Counted from the first letter of the stretch, positions 9,406 through 18,036 are shown. The stretch is 64,000 bases of DNA from Polaribacter sp. IC066 (GCF_007997085.1 NZ_VORR01000013.1:1-64000), one strand, 5' to 3'. Numbers and translations are program-made. The notes: generated by a model not told the origin, from the letters alone.

Positions 9406-9778
9406 TCATTTAGCTCCATTATTAAATGGAAAAACCTTCCAAAATGAGTATTCATTTCCTACCTGATTCCTCATAGATTTTTTATTTCTCTTTTTAAACG
9501 TATTCTCTAAAAACTTATAATATATTCCTAAAATGATCATCGCAAAAGGGATTGTAAAGCACCCCATCACAATCTCATTAGAAAAAGATAAATTATCAAA
9601 AGCCAAAGAAAATAAATTTATTGATGATAAGGAAAACACAAAATAACTCCCTAAAAAAGATAAAGCTCCAAAAAGCGTGTTTAAAAATAAATTTTTGTTA
9701 TGTTTTTTTTGCTAAAAAGAAAAAAAGTATAGCTACAAAAAAACAAATACTATTAAATTTGTAAACACGACTGTCTTT
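9406..9778 (-). pseudogene. Small membrane protein, probable frameshift
   Basis: From 9639 a GTG-started frame codes 77 residues, but it is open much further upstream (SFLGSYF and more, with no ATG). A second minus-strand frame, open from 9778 (KDSRVYKFNSICFFVAIL), runs into the first at an A8 run (9703-9710). One extra base there would join them into a single protein of about 123 residues with three or four hydrophobic segments. Neither frame has an ATG. It is therefore a decayed gene, a sequencing error in the homopolymer, or a slippage site. Function unknown. Confidence 0.45.
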
Positions 9779-9784
9779 TTATTT

Positions 9785-10102
9785 CTATTGCTTGCCTATT
9801 TTATCTATTAAATTACTTTCTATTTTCTTTTTTCTGGTCCAAACAAAACTTATTATTTGAAATAGTATGATTGATAAAATTAATCCTGCAAAAAATGCTT
9901 CTATCCCAATTGAGGCCAAATTATATATATTGTACTCTTTTGAATTTAAAAATCGACTGAAAAGTAGATACAATACAACGCTTGTTATAAAAAACAAAAT
10001 TCCTAAAGAACCAAATAACCATTTATTTTTATTGTGATTTTCCGCAAGTCTGTAAAAGTAAAAACCGATATAAAAAACAACTATGTATCCTAAATATTCC
10101 AA
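9785..10102 (-). CDS. Hypothetical small membrane protein
   Basis: The 105 residues carry three hydrophobic segments (about 4-18, 30-50 and 70-92) and a basic C-terminus. The motif YRLAENHNKNKW after the first segment is a pattern I recall from many flavobacterial membrane proteins of unknown role. It lies 34 bases downstream of the FAH-family gene on the same strand, and the frameshifted membrane gene follows immediately. Confidence 0.6.
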   Translation of the reverse strand: MEYLGYIVVFYIGFYFYRLAENHNKNKWLFGSLGILFFITSVVLYLLFSRFLNSKEYNIYNLASIGIEAFFAGLILSIILFQIISFVWTRKKKIESNLIDKIGKQ

Positions 10103-10136
10103 TAATTTATTTCGTTTAAAATCTATTAGATTTTAT

Positions 10137-10745
10137 TTACTTCACTCGAATACTAAATGCTTCTCTATCTTCAATAACTCCTTTTAAAACATCATTTTCT
10201 AGCACTTTGCCAACACCCGCAGGTGTTCCTGTAAAAATAACATCTCCTTTTTTAAGGGTAAAATATTGAGAAACATAAGAAATTAGTTCATCAACTTTCC
10301 ATAACATTGCGTTTGTATTTCCATCTTGAACGAGTTCATCATTCTTATATAACTGGAACTTTAAATTGTCTAAATCGAAATTTTCCTTCGGATAAAATTC
10401 ACCAATCACAGCACTTCCATCAAAGGCTTTTGCTTTTTCCCAAGGCAACCCTTTTTCTTTACATTTTGCCTGAATGTCTCTTGCCGTAAAATCGATTCCT
10501 AAACCAATTTCATCATAATATTTATGGGCAAACTTGGCATCAATATGTTTACCTACTTTATTAATTTTTATCAAAACCTCTACTTCATAATGCACATCAT
10601 CAGAAAAAGGCGGAATGAAAAACGGATTTTTTCTTGGTAAAATTGCAGAATCTGGCTTTAAAAAAACAACAGGACTTTCTGGTTTTTCATTAGCTAATTC
10701 TTCGATATGTTTTGCGTAATTGCGCCCAATACAAATTATTTTCAT
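10137..10745 (-). CDS. Fumarylacetoacetate hydrolase family protein
   Basis: The 202 residues from the ATG at 10745 begin MKIICIGRNYAKH, the standard start of the short FAH/YcgM-like branch. An upstream in-frame start at 10832 would translate through a dispersed hairpin repeat and is unlikely. FAH features include FLKPDSA, the metal ligands in HYEVEV (E-x-E), DFTARD and the FTGTPAGVG loop. Relatives act on acylpyruvates, oxaloacetate or 2-hydroxymuconate-type substrates; which one applies here cannot be read from sequence. Confidence 0.88.
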   Translation of the reverse strand: MKIICIGRNYAKHIEELANEKPESPVVFLKPDSAILPRKNPFFIPPFSDDVHYEVEVLIKINKVGKHIDAKFAHKYYDEIGLGIDFTARDIQAKCKEKGLPWEKAKAFDGSAVIGEFYPKENFDLDNLKFQLYKNDELVQDGNTNAMLWKVDELISYVSQYFTLKKGDVIFTGTPAGVGKVLENDVLKGVIEDREAFSIRVK

Positions 10746-10781
10746 AAAGCCTCTTTTAATTTCCCCTGAAGAGAAAACACT
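10746..10781 (+). repeat. Dispersed hairpin repeat, copy 1
   Basis: Core CTCTTTTAATTTCCCC, a small GAA turn, then AGAGAAAACACTCTT. The AAAGCC end touches the start codon of the FAH-family gene (10743-10745) with no spacer, so this copy forms its 5' leader. Four related copies lie at 10878, 11787, 11911 and 16831. Confidence 0.65.
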
Positions 10782-10877
10782 CTTCTCTTTATTGTTGCAA
10801 AAAAAAATTGAATAATCTCTTGTAAGATACACTTCTATTTTTTTTCGTTTCTATACTTTTATTCACTCTACTACTAA

Positions 10878-10916
10878 CCCAATAGTTTCTTCCCTCCGGG
10901 AAGATTAAGATGGACT
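10878..10916 (-). repeat. Dispersed hairpin repeat, copy 2
   Basis: Read on the minus strand: AGTCCATCTTAATCTTCC, GGAGGGAAGAAACTATTG. It begins directly after the purU stop codon (10917-10919). The hairpin TTCCC/GGGAA is intact. Its orientation is opposite to copy 3 at the other end of purU. Confidence 0.65.
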
Positions 10917-11786
10917 TTACTCCCCAGCTTCAGGAAAAACGATTGCTCTATTTCCTGATACAATTATTTGATTGTTTAAATGACATTTTACAGCATTTGC
11001 TAAAACCAATTTTTCGATATCTGCGCCAATTCTTTTTAAAGTTGTTGGCGTACTTTCATGTGAAACAGGTTTTACATCTTGCTCAATAATCGGCCCTTCA
11101 TCTAAATCTTCTGTGGCATAATGCGCTGTTGCTCCAATTAATTTCACTCCACGTTCGTAAGCCTTCTTATAAGGATTTGCTCCTTGAAAAGCGGGTAAAA
11201 AAGAATGATGAATATTGATAATTCTTTCTGGATAATGATTGATAAAGTCTGAAGACAAAATTTGCATATATCTTGCCATGATCACCAAATCAACCTCATT
11301 AGAGTCTAACAACTTGATAACATCAGCTTCTTGCTGCAACTTTGTTTCTTTTGTAACGGGCAAATAATGAAAAGGCACTTGAAACATGTCGGCAATATGC
11401 CTTAATTTATCGTGGTTACTAATAATCATTTTGATGTTACCATCGATACTTCCTTCTTTAAAACGCTCTAACAAATCGTATAAATTATGACTTGTATGCG
11501 ATACCATAATAGCCACATTTTGTTTTTTATCACCATAATTAACCGCCCATTTAAACCGTAAAGGCGCCGCCAGTTCTAAAAAGCTAGTTTCTAATTCTTT
11601 TTTAGAAATATTTGTTCCGTCTGCATTTAAACGAACCCTCATAAAATACATGTCTTCAATCGCATTTACATATTGCTGACAACTTATGATATTGAATCCT
11701 TTTTCATAAAAAAAACTGGTTATTTTCGAAACCAATCCTTTTTGATCTGGACATTTAATTAAAAAAGTTACTATTTGTGATTTCAT
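10917..11786 (-). CDS. purU: Formyltetrahydrofolate deformylase
   Basis: It hydrolyses 10-formyl-THF to formate and THF, supplying formate for purine synthesis and balancing the one-carbon pool. The 289 residues hold an N-terminal ACT domain (about 5-85, with CPDQKGLVSKIT) and a formyltransferase-fold domain with NIHHSFLP (Asn191, His193) and an Asp in DLDEGP (229), the N-H-D catalytic set. Hairpin repeat copies of opposite orientation touch the start codon on one side and the stop codon on the other. Confidence 0.95.
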   Translation of the reverse strand: MKSQIVTFLIKCPDQKGLVSKITSFFYEKGFNIISCQQYVNAIEDMYFMRVRLNADGTNISKKELETSFLELAAPLRFKWAVNYGDKKQNVAIMVSHTSHNLYDLLERFKEGSIDGNIKMIISNHDKLRHIADMFQVPFHYLPVTKETKLQQEADVIKLLDSNEVDLVIMARYMQILSSDFINHYPERIINIHHSFLPAFQGANPYKKAYERGVKLIGATAHYATEDLDEGPIIEQDVKPVSHESTPTTLKRIGADIEKLVLANAVKCHLNNQIIVSGNRAIVFPEAGE

Positions 11787-11830
11787 AAAAAAGCCCCTTT
11801 TAGTTCCCCCAAAGGGAAAATACTTTTGTG
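11787..11830 (+). repeat. Dispersed hairpin repeat, copy 3
   Basis: AAAAAAGCCCCTTTTAGTT, CCCCC-AAA-GGGAAAA. It begins at the base next to the purU start codon, so the purU leader is made of this repeat and its GGGG stretch lies where a ribosome-binding site would be. Confidence 0.7.
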
Positions 11831-11910
11831 TTAGGTTTAACTTAAAAAGTTTGAAATAAAAATGAATTTAAACTTAATTTTCTTCTAAATTAATTGCGCC
11901 CATATTTTAA

Positions 11911-11948
11911 CGCAACAGTTTCTTCCCTTCGGGAAGATTAAGATGGGT
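11911..11948 (-). repeat. Dispersed hairpin repeat, copy 4
   Basis: On the minus strand it reads ACCCATCTTAATCTTCCC, GAAGGGAAGAAACTGTTG and begins in the menB stop codon region (11949-11951). It is nearly identical to copy 2. Confidence 0.7.
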
Positions 11949-12788
11949 TTATGGTATCCACTTTTTAGGAAAATTAGGTTTTCTTTTTTCAAGAAAAGCA
12001 TCTCTTCCTTCTTTTGCTTCGTCGGTCATATACGCTAAACGCGTTGCTTCACCCGCAAAAACTTGTTGCCCAACCATACCGTCATCGGTTAAGTTCATAG
12101 CAAATTTTAACATTCTGATAGACATTGGCGATTTCTCTAAAATTTCTTGTGCCCATTCATACGCGGTGCTTTCTAGTTCTTCATGCGGAATTACAGCATT
12201 TACCATGCCCATATCATAGGCTTCTTGTGCTGAATAATTTCTTCCTAAAAAGAAGATTTCTCTGGCCTTTTTCTGACCCACCATTTTTGCCAAATATGCA
12301 GAGCCATAACCACCATCAAAAGAAGTTACATCGGCATCTGTTTGTTTAAAAATAGCGTGTTCTTTAGATGCTAACGTTAAATCGCAAACAACATGCAAAC
12401 TATGTCCGCCACCCACAGCCCAACCGGGAACTACTGCAATAACTGCTTTTGGCATAAAACGTATTAAACGCTGTACTTCTAGAATATTTAATCTGTGATA
12501 ACCGTCTTCGCCCACATATCCTTGATGACCACGTGCTTTTTGATCGCCACCAGAACAAAAAGAATAAACGCCGTCTTTTGTACTCGGTCCTTCTGCAGAA
12601 AGCAACACGACTCCGATAGTTGTATCTTCACCTGCATCATAAAAAGCATCGTACAATTCTTTTGTAGTTTTTGGCCGAAAAGCATTTCTAACATTTGGTC
12701 TATTAAATGCTATTCGGGCAACGCCATTGCACTTCATATACGTAATATCTTCGTATTCTTTAGCGGTTTTCCATTCAGGTTGTATCAT
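11949..12788 (-). CDS. menB: 1,4-Dihydroxy-2-naphthoyl-CoA synthase
   Basis: Crotonase-fold enzyme closing the naphthoquinone ring in menaquinone synthesis. The 279 residues have the expected length. Features are FNRPNVRNAF, the oxyanion-hole segment SGGDQKARG, GWAVGGGHSLH, and the MenB-specific DVTSFDGGYGSAYL and KKWIP end. menD, from the same pathway, lies about 3 kb away on the same strand but in a separate unit. A two-box promoter precedes it. Confidence 0.96.
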   Translation of the reverse strand: MIQPEWKTAKEYEDITYMKCNGVARIAFNRPNVRNAFRPKTTKELYDAFYDAGEDTTIGVVLLSAEGPSTKDGVYSFCSGGDQKARGHQGYVGEDGYHRLNILEVQRLIRFMPKAVIAVVPGWAVGGGHSLHVVCDLTLASKEHAIFKQTDADVTSFDGGYGSAYLAKMVGQKKAREIFFLGRNYSAQEAYDMGMVNAVIPHEELESTAYEWAQEILEKSPMSIRMLKFAMNLTDDGMVGQQVFAGEATRLAYMTDEAKEGRDAFLEKRKPNFPKKWIP

Positions 12789-12837
12789 ATTTTTGTATTT
12801 TGGACGTTCTAAAATGAGAACAAAAAATCATTCTTTG

Positions 12838-12867
12838 CAAAAATAAACAATCTAACCTATGATTCAA
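12838..12867 (-). promoter_or_regulatory. Promoter of menB
   Basis: Minus strand TTG (12867-12865), 19 bases, TATTTTTG (12845-12838), about 50 bases before the menB start. The -33 element lies inside the first codons of the divergent gene at 12859. Confidence 0.5.
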
Positions 12868-14016
12868 AAATCGCTTTCATTATTATTTATTCTTTTTCAT
12901 TTTGTAGCATTTTCTCAAGAAACAATATTAAAAACGTTAAACTCTGATATTTTAGAAACCACAAGAAATATTCGAATCTTTATTCCAGAAGGATATGAGA
13001 GAGACAAGATCAAAAACTATCCTTTAGCAATCGTTTTAGATGAGGACTATTTGTTTGATATTTATGTTGCAAACTCCATTTTATTTGCGAAGAAAGACAA
13101 AGCGCCCCAACAAATTGTGGTTGGTGTTTCTATGGAAGAAACAAAAGGACAAGATATTTCTTTTAATATAAATTCTGGAGTACTAACAGCTACTGCAAGC
13201 TATTTTTACGATTTTTTAAGAGATGAAGTCTTATTTTACATGGAGAGTACCTATAGAACCTCTCCTTTTGTTAGTTTGGTTGGTCAGGGGTATTCTGCAA
13301 ATTTAATTACTCATTTTCTAAAGGAAGATACGGCTTTCATTAATTCTTTTATTTGTATTAATGCAAGTTTTTCTGATTTTATTGGCCAAGAATTAAATTC
13401 TTATAACTTGGCTAAATTTAGCCAAAAAGATAACACATTCTATTTTTACACCAATAATTCAACCTCATTTTCTTCTGACAAACAGCTTAAAATCGATCTC
13501 ATTCAAAAAGCATTAGCAGGTTTAGAAATTAAAAATTTTAATGTTATTAATGATGTAATTGATACGTATAGTTACGTCTCTGCCATTGGCGAAGCGGTAC
13601 CGAGAGCGCTCACTAAAATTTTCGAAATTTATTCTGGTATTTCAGACGAAGAATATAATAAAAACATCAAAGATTTATCGCCGGAAGATGCTATTTACTA
13701 TTTAGAAAATAAATATTTAGAAATTGAATTTCTTTTCGGTACAAATTTAGGTATTAGAGTAAAAGATATTTACGCCATTGAAAGCATTATTCTCGAAAAA
13801 GAAAACGGAGATCAATTAAGAAATTTTGGTAAAATGATTTTAAAATTATTTCCTTCTTCCCCGTTGGGTGAATATTATATTGGACGCTATTATGAATATG
13901 GCAAAATGTATAAAAAAGCATTAAATTATTATAAGATTGGTTATGGTAAAATGGATCCTTCTGACCCGAATTCTGATGCTTATTATGAAAATATTTTAAG
14001 ACTGGGCGGACAATAG
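12859..14016 (+). CDS. Esterase-like alpha/beta-hydrolase, secreted, with TPR-like tail
   Basis: The 385-residue protein has a signal peptide (residues 1-19, cut near AFS-QE), an esterase-D/Fes-like core (about 25-250; FIPEGYE, PLAIVLDEDYLFD) and a C-terminal stretch with one TPR-like helix pair (GEYYIGRYYEYGKMYKKAL). At the position of the G-x-S-x-G nucleophile elbow it reads VGQGYSAN, so the Ser position aligns with Gly144, although Ser146 is near. It may be a non-catalytic relative. It is divergent from menB and convergent with the next gene. Confidence 0.7.
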   Translation: MIQKSLSLLFILFHFVAFSQETILKTLNSDILETTRNIRIFIPEGYERDKIKNYPLAIVLDEDYLFDIYVANSILFAKKDKAPQQIVVGVSMEETKGQDISFNINSGVLTATASYFYDFLRDEVLFYMESTYRTSPFVSLVGQGYSANLITHFLKEDTAFINSFICINASFSDFIGQELNSYNLAKFSQKDNTFYFYTNNSTSFSSDKQLKIDLIQKALAGLEIKNFNVINDVIDTYSYVSAIGEAVPRALTKIFEIYSGISDEEYNKNIKDLSPEDAIYYLENKYLEIEFLFGTNLGIRVKDIYAIESIILEKENGDQLRNFGKMILKLFPSSPLGEYYIGRYYEYGKMYKKALNYYKIGYGKMDPSDPNSDAYYENILRLGGQ

Positions 14017-14026
14017 TTTTCTAATT

Positions 14027-14722
14027 TCATTTTTTACTTATTGGAGGAATTCTCCAGGTTACACCTGCGCCTAAAAACAGTCCGTCATTTTCGCCAATCA
14101 GAAAATCAAACTGTACATTATTATTTAAAAGATAATAATAACCAGCATCAAAATTTACTTGAGCAGCATCATTTAAGAAAGTACCAAATGACTCTATAAA
14201 AACGCCCATTTTATTATTGAGCGCATAGGCTAAATTCAGCACATAAAGTGCGTTATTTACCTCAAAAGTATCATCTATATTCATTCCTAAATTTACGGTA
14301 TAAGAGAGTTTTTCAGAAAAAGAATTGCCATAAATGTATGTAAGCTGTGTGTTTTTATGGACAGCTCCAAAATCATAAGACAACTGTACACTAGATTTCG
14401 ATTTACTATCGAGATTACTTAAAAGATATCGAGCACCAATGGTAAAAGACTCTAAATCTCTTTCAAAACTACTTCCTGATAAGATAAAGCCCGTATTTAA
14501 CTCGAACTTTTCTGAAAAACCATATCTAAAAAAGGAATTGGGATAAAAATAAGAAGTACTGTCAAAAAAATCGATTCCTGCCTGCGTTTGAAAAACATTT
14601 TTGCCAACCGTATTTGCAGACAAAGCTTGGCCAGGTCTATCTGAAGCTAATGTTTCTGTAAACTGTGCTTTTGCAACGGTTGCCAACAACATCAAAAAAA
14701 TAAATAGTATTTTTTTTATCAT
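14027..14722 (-). CDS. Outer-membrane beta-barrel protein (MetA-like transporter family)
   Basis: 231 residues with a clear signal peptide (cut near VAKA-QF). After TETLASDRPGQ it shows alternating polar and hydrophobic strands typical of the Phenol_MetA_deg/putative transporter barrels, and it ends in an aromatic-containing last strand. The exact substrate is unknown. Its ATG overlaps the end of the S1-domain gene (ATGA), so it is the last gene of a menD-S1-barrel unit. Confidence 0.7.
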   Translation of the reverse strand: MIKKILFIFLMLLATVAKAQFTETLASDRPGQALSANTVGKNVFQTQAGIDFFDSTSYFYPNSFFRYGFSEKFELNTGFILSGSSFERDLESFTIGARYLLSNLDSKSKSSVQLSYDFGAVHKNTQLTYIYGNSFSEKLSYTVNLGMNIDDTFEVNNALYVLNLAYALNNKMGVFIESFGTFLNDAAQVNFDAGYYYLLNNNVQFDFLIGENDGLFLGAGVTWRIPPISKK

Positions 14723-15174
14723 TCCTTTATCAATTCTATTCTATCTTCTTTAATGTCAATCAATTTTTGCTTGTAAAGGTTTCCAACGGCTTTTTTAAAG
14801 GCTTTTTTACTCATTTTCATATGAAAACGAATAGAATCTGGAGAGCTTTTATCGGTTAACAATAAAAAACCTTCTCTGCTATCTTTTAATTTATTTAAAA
14901 CTTTATCTACATCAGAATCAATTACATTTCTAAAACCTTGCGGTCTTAAAGAAACATCTATTTTACCGTCTTCACGAATATTTTTAATGTAACCGGTAAC
15001 CTCCATGTTTTCTTCTAATGCCTGAAAAACCTCACTTCTAAAAAGCAACCCATCAAATTCTTCATTGATCAAAACAGTATATCCTAAACCTGTTTCTGTT
15101 TCGATGATTAAACTTACTTTATCGCCTTCTTTTAAATTCATTTCATTCTCTTGTAAATCTTCTTGTTCTTCCAT
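14719..15174 (-). CDS. S1-like RNA-binding protein (CvfB-like, short)
   Basis: 151 residues. An acidic N-terminus is followed by an S1-like beta-barrel (about 15-85, GYTVLINEEFDGLLFRSE, then GYIKNIREDGKIDVSL) and a C-terminal winged-helix-like part (about 100-150, KAFKKAVGNLYKQKLI). The layout matches CvfB proteins without their first S1 repeats, so an RNA-linked role is likely but undefined. Its start overlaps the menD stop by one base and its end overlaps the barrel gene by four. Confidence 0.75.
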   Translation of the reverse strand: MEEQEDLQENEMNLKEGDKVSLIIETETGLGYTVLINEEFDGLLFRSEVFQALEENMEVTGYIKNIREDGKIDVSLRPQGFRNVIDSDVDKVLNKLKDSREGFLLLTDKSSPDSIRFHMKMSKKAFKKAVGNLYKQKLIDIKEDRIELIKE

Positions 15175-16904
15175 TATTTTATATATTTAAAGTATTCTTT
15201 TAAAACTGAATCGTTTACTAAACTTGGTGTAAAAATCTCTAAAATTTTTGGTTTATCAGAAACTTTATAAAAGTTTTCTAATTCCGTTTTTACAGTTTTG
15301 GTTGATGATGCTTGTTGATACTCAAACTCATACATTTTGCATAAATGTTCTGCAGTTAAACAATGCGGCGTGTCAAAATATTCTAATGCATTCGTAGTTC
15401 CTGGCCCAGGAATAATTTTAAAGATTCCGCCCCCTGAATTATTAATTAAAACAATTCTGAAGTCAGCAGGAATATGTTTGTTCCAGAGTGCATTGCTATC
15501 GTAGAAAAAACTTAAATCTCCAGTAATAAAAACGGTTCTTTTTTCACTTGCAAAAGCTGCTCCGATAGCTGTTGATGTACTGCCATCAATACCACTTGTG
15601 CCTCTGTTACAAAAAATATGTACTGCTTCTTTTATAGAAAATAGTTGGGCATATCTAATAATAGAACTGTTGCTAACTTGCAATTGACAAATAGCAGGAA
15701 TGCTCTCTAAAACTTGCTCAAAAACCTTAAAGTCTGAATGTTGTAAATCTTGAAAATAGGCAGCATGTTTCTTTCTCATTTCATCTCTAAAAGCCAACCA
15801 TTTTGGTTGATAATTACTTTTTAAAGGCGTAATAAATTGATTAAAATGTGAGAAAAAATCTACGGGTGATGTTTGTATAAATTCTGATAAACAGAAAAAA
15901 GTATTGGTTGCTTTTCTTGAATCTATATTCCAATGATGTTTTGGTTGATACTCTCTTAAGAATTTTTTAATTCTTTTAGAAATAATCATACCACCAAACG
16001 TAATTAAAACGTCTGGTTTTAATTCGTTAAATTCAGCATGGTCTAAAGAAAAAACTAACTGATCTATAGAATCTATTGCTTTGCTATGGCGTAAATTAGA
16101 GGTAGTTTCTGTAAATAAAAGCACCGATTCATCTTCTGCATATAAATCTATTAGTTTATGCAACTCGGCATTTGGGTAATTTACACCAACCAGAATCATT
16201 TTCTTTTTTGATGCATTCCAAATTTCTGCTAATTCATCATAATTTATATGAGAATTATCAAGAGAACTCAAAGAAATATGCGGAAAATTAAACGTCTTCA
16301 TTTCAGTCACTGTTTCATACAAAGGCTCATCAAAAGGAACGTTGATATGAACAGGACCTTGTTGCGAAACAGAGATTTGTAATGCCTCGCCTATTAATTG
16401 AGAATTTCGAGTTTTATACTTTTCGTTTTCAATTAAATTTGCAGAAAATAAAATATGATTTTCAAACACATTTTCTTGCCGAATGGTTTGTCCGTCACCA
16501 ATATCTATCAAATGCTTTGGTCTATCGGCAGAAATTACAACTAACGGAATATTGCTATAAAATGCTTCTGCAATTGCAGGATAATAATTTAACAATGCCG
16601 AACCAGAAGTACACAAAACAGCCACGGGTTTTCTAGTTTGTTGGGCAATACCTAAAGCAAAAAAGGCGGCACAACGTTCATCTACAATGCTTAAGGTTTC
16701 TATTTCTGGATGGTTAAAAAAACCTATGGTTAGCGGAGCACTTCTTGAACCTGGTGAAACTACAACCGTCTCAATATTGAATTGACAACAAGCTGAAATT
16801 ACAATTTGTGCAAGTTCTTTTTTTGGATAGAAAAAAGCCCCTTTTAATTTCCCCGAAGGAGAAAAACTCTTGTTCGATAAAGTTTGCTTATCTTTTTTTA
16901 TCAT
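15174..16904 (-). CDS. menD: MenD (SEPHCHC synthase)
   Basis: Thiamine-diphosphate enzyme joining 2-oxoglutarate and isochorismate in menaquinone synthesis. The 576 residues include PGSRSAPL (51-58), the catalytic Glu in VDERCAA (about 76), and the ThDP/Mg motif ITGDLSFFYDSNALWN in the C-terminal third. MenD normally starts just before the YPKKELAQ segment, but here residues 1-25 precede it and residues 11-25 are encoded by a dispersed hairpin repeat. No ATG lies closer to YPKKEL, so the extension is probably translated. It is the first gene of a unit with the S1 and barrel genes. Confidence 0.93.
   Translation of the reverse strand: MIKKDKQTLSNKSFSPSGKLKGAFFYPKKELAQIVISACCQFNIETVVVSPGSRSAPLTIGFFNHPEIETLSIVDERCAAFFALGIAQQTRKPVAVLCTSGSALLNYYPAIAEAFYSNIPLVVISADRPKHLIDIGDGQTIRQENVFENHILFSANLIENEKYKTRNSQLIGEALQISVSQQGPVHINVPFDEPLYETVTEMKTFNFPHISLSSLDNSHINYDELAEIWNASKKKMILVGVNYPNAELHKLIDLYAEDESVLLFTETTSNLRHSKAIDSIDQLVFSLDHAEFNELKPDVLITFGGMIISKRIKKFLREYQPKHHWNIDSRKATNTFFCLSEFIQTSPVDFFSHFNQFITPLKSNYQPKWLAFRDEMRKKHAAYFQDLQHSDFKVFEQVLESIPAICQLQVSNSSIIRYAQLFSIKEAVHIFCNRGTSGIDGSTSTAIGAAFASEKRTVFITGDLSFFYDSNALWNKHIPADFRIVLINNSGGGIFKIIPGPGTTNALEYFDTPHCLTAEHLCKMYEFEYQQASSTKTVKTELENFYKVSDKPKILEIFTPSLVNDSVLKEYFKYIK
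16831..16872 (+). repeat. Dispersed hairpin repeat, copy 5, inside menD
   Basis: AAAAAAGCCCCTTTTAATT, TCCCCGAAGGAG then AAAAACTCTTG. It is closest to copy 3. In the menD frame it encodes NKSFSPSGKLKGAFF. The AAAAAAGCCCC end borders the conserved part of MenD, the same polarity as the copies bordering the starts of purU and the FAH gene. Confidence 0.7.
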
Positions 16905-17167
16905 TCAGAAATATTTACTTTCTGGTGTTTTCTTTTGAAAAGAAACTCTAAATTAAAAAAATTTAGAGTCCATTTTATTTATATTAAGCTAATGGCTCAT
17001 AAACAAATTTAGCCCTAATTGAGCCTTTCGACAATCTCTAGACAGGCTCATTGTTTGAGCTCTCACGCTTTCGGGTGAGAAGCGAATAACCAAAGCAGAA
17101 AATAGTTTCTAATTATTATTATCTTTAAAATAAGCACTAAAACCCACAACTAAAGACTAAAAACTAT
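16905..17167. other. Gap with two small palindromes
   Basis: It contains GAGCCT (17021-17026) pairing with AGGCTC (17044-17049) around a TCGACA segment, and TCTCAC (17061-17066) pairing with GTGAGA (17075-17080). The first resembles a GAGCCTTTCGACA repeat I recall as common in Bacteroidota. The last 25 bases show the CTAAAAACT pattern also seen, inverted, at 39751. No gene was seen. Confidence 0.45.
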
Positions 17168-17821
17168 TTAATTCCCTTTTTTATAATCTGCTAAAAATTT
17201 AGCCAAACCGATGTCTGTTAAAGGATGCTTTAACAAGCCTTCAATAGCGCTTAATGGTCCAGTCATTACGTCAGATCCTAATTTTGCACAATCTATAATA
17301 TGCATTGTATGGCGCACAGAAGCTGCTAAAATTTGAGTTTTGTATCCATAATTATCATAGATTAAACGAATTTCTGAAATCAAATTTAAACCATCTGTAG
17401 AAATATCATCTAAACGCCCAATAAAAGGAGAAACATAGGTTGCACCTGCTTTTGCTGCCAATAATGCTTGACCTGCAGAAAAAACCAAGGTTACGTTTGT
17501 TTTAATTCCTTTAGATGAAAAATATTTACAGGCTTTAATTCCGTCTTTTATCATCGGTAATTTTACCACAATTTGCGGATTTAAAGCAGCCAAGGCTTCA
17601 CCCTCTCTCACCATTCCGTCAAAATCTGTTGCAATTACTTCCGCAGAAACATCGCCATCTACCAAATTACAAATCTCTTTATAATGGTCTATAATATTAG
17701 CTTGTCCGGTAATTCCTTCTTTCGCCATTAAAGATGGGTTTGTAGTAACACCATCTAAAATACCCAAAGCTTGGGCTTCTTTTATTTGCTCTAAATTTGC
17801 AGTATCTATAAAAAATTTCAT
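17168..17821 (-). CDS. fsa: Transaldolase-like / fructose-6-phosphate aldolase
   Basis: The 217-residue single-barrel enzyme belongs to the short TalB/Fsa (MipB) branch. The Schiff-base lysine is Lys87 in VVKLPM. Other family marks are [31 protein letters not shown] and SPFIGRLDD. Short members have been shown to be either transaldolases of the pentose phosphate pathway or F6P aldolases; the sequence alone does not separate them. It is monocistronic, with its own -7 box. Confidence 0.88.
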   Translation of the reverse strand: MKFFIDTANLEQIKEAQALGILDGVTTNPSLMAKEGITGQANIIDHYKEICNLVDGDVSAEVIATDFDGMVREGEALAALNPQIVVKLPMIKDGIKACKYFSSKGIKTNVTLVFSAGQALLAAKAGATYVSPFIGRLDDISTDGLNLISEIRLIYDNYGYKTQILAASVRHTMHIIDCAKLGSDVMTGPLSAIEGLLKHPLTDIGLAKFLADYKKGN

Positions 17822-17846
17822 CTCTTAAGGTTATAATTAATTTGTA

Positions 17847-17854
17847 CAAAGATA
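17847..17854 (-). promoter_or_regulatory. -7 box of the aldolase gene
   Basis: TATCTTTG on the minus strand, 26 bases before the start codon. No TTG stands at the right distance, so only half of the promoter is supported. Confidence 0.4.
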
Positions 17855-18012
17855 ACAAGATTGCTTCTTAATCTTTACCATATTAACTACAAGTTTTAAA
17901 TACGCTGTTACATAAAATTCTTAAAAAATAAAATTGATAGCGCTGCTTTTGTTTTCTTTAAAAACACGGAAAGGTTTCTAAACCTTCTATAAGTACCTTA
18001 AAAATAAAGTTT

Positions 18013-18020
18013 TATTTTTG
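18013..18020 (+). promoter_or_regulatory. -7 box of the 18037 lipoprotein gene
   Basis: TATTTTTG ends 17 bases before the GTG start. No -33 TTG was found. Confidence 0.4.
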
Positions 18021-18036
18021 TAAAAAATAATATAAA

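Noticed and set aside
18013..18020. Treating every TAnnTTTG match as a promoter
   Set aside because: The motif is frequent by chance in this DNA; only copies shortly upstream of a start were listed, and those without a TTG are marked as weak.
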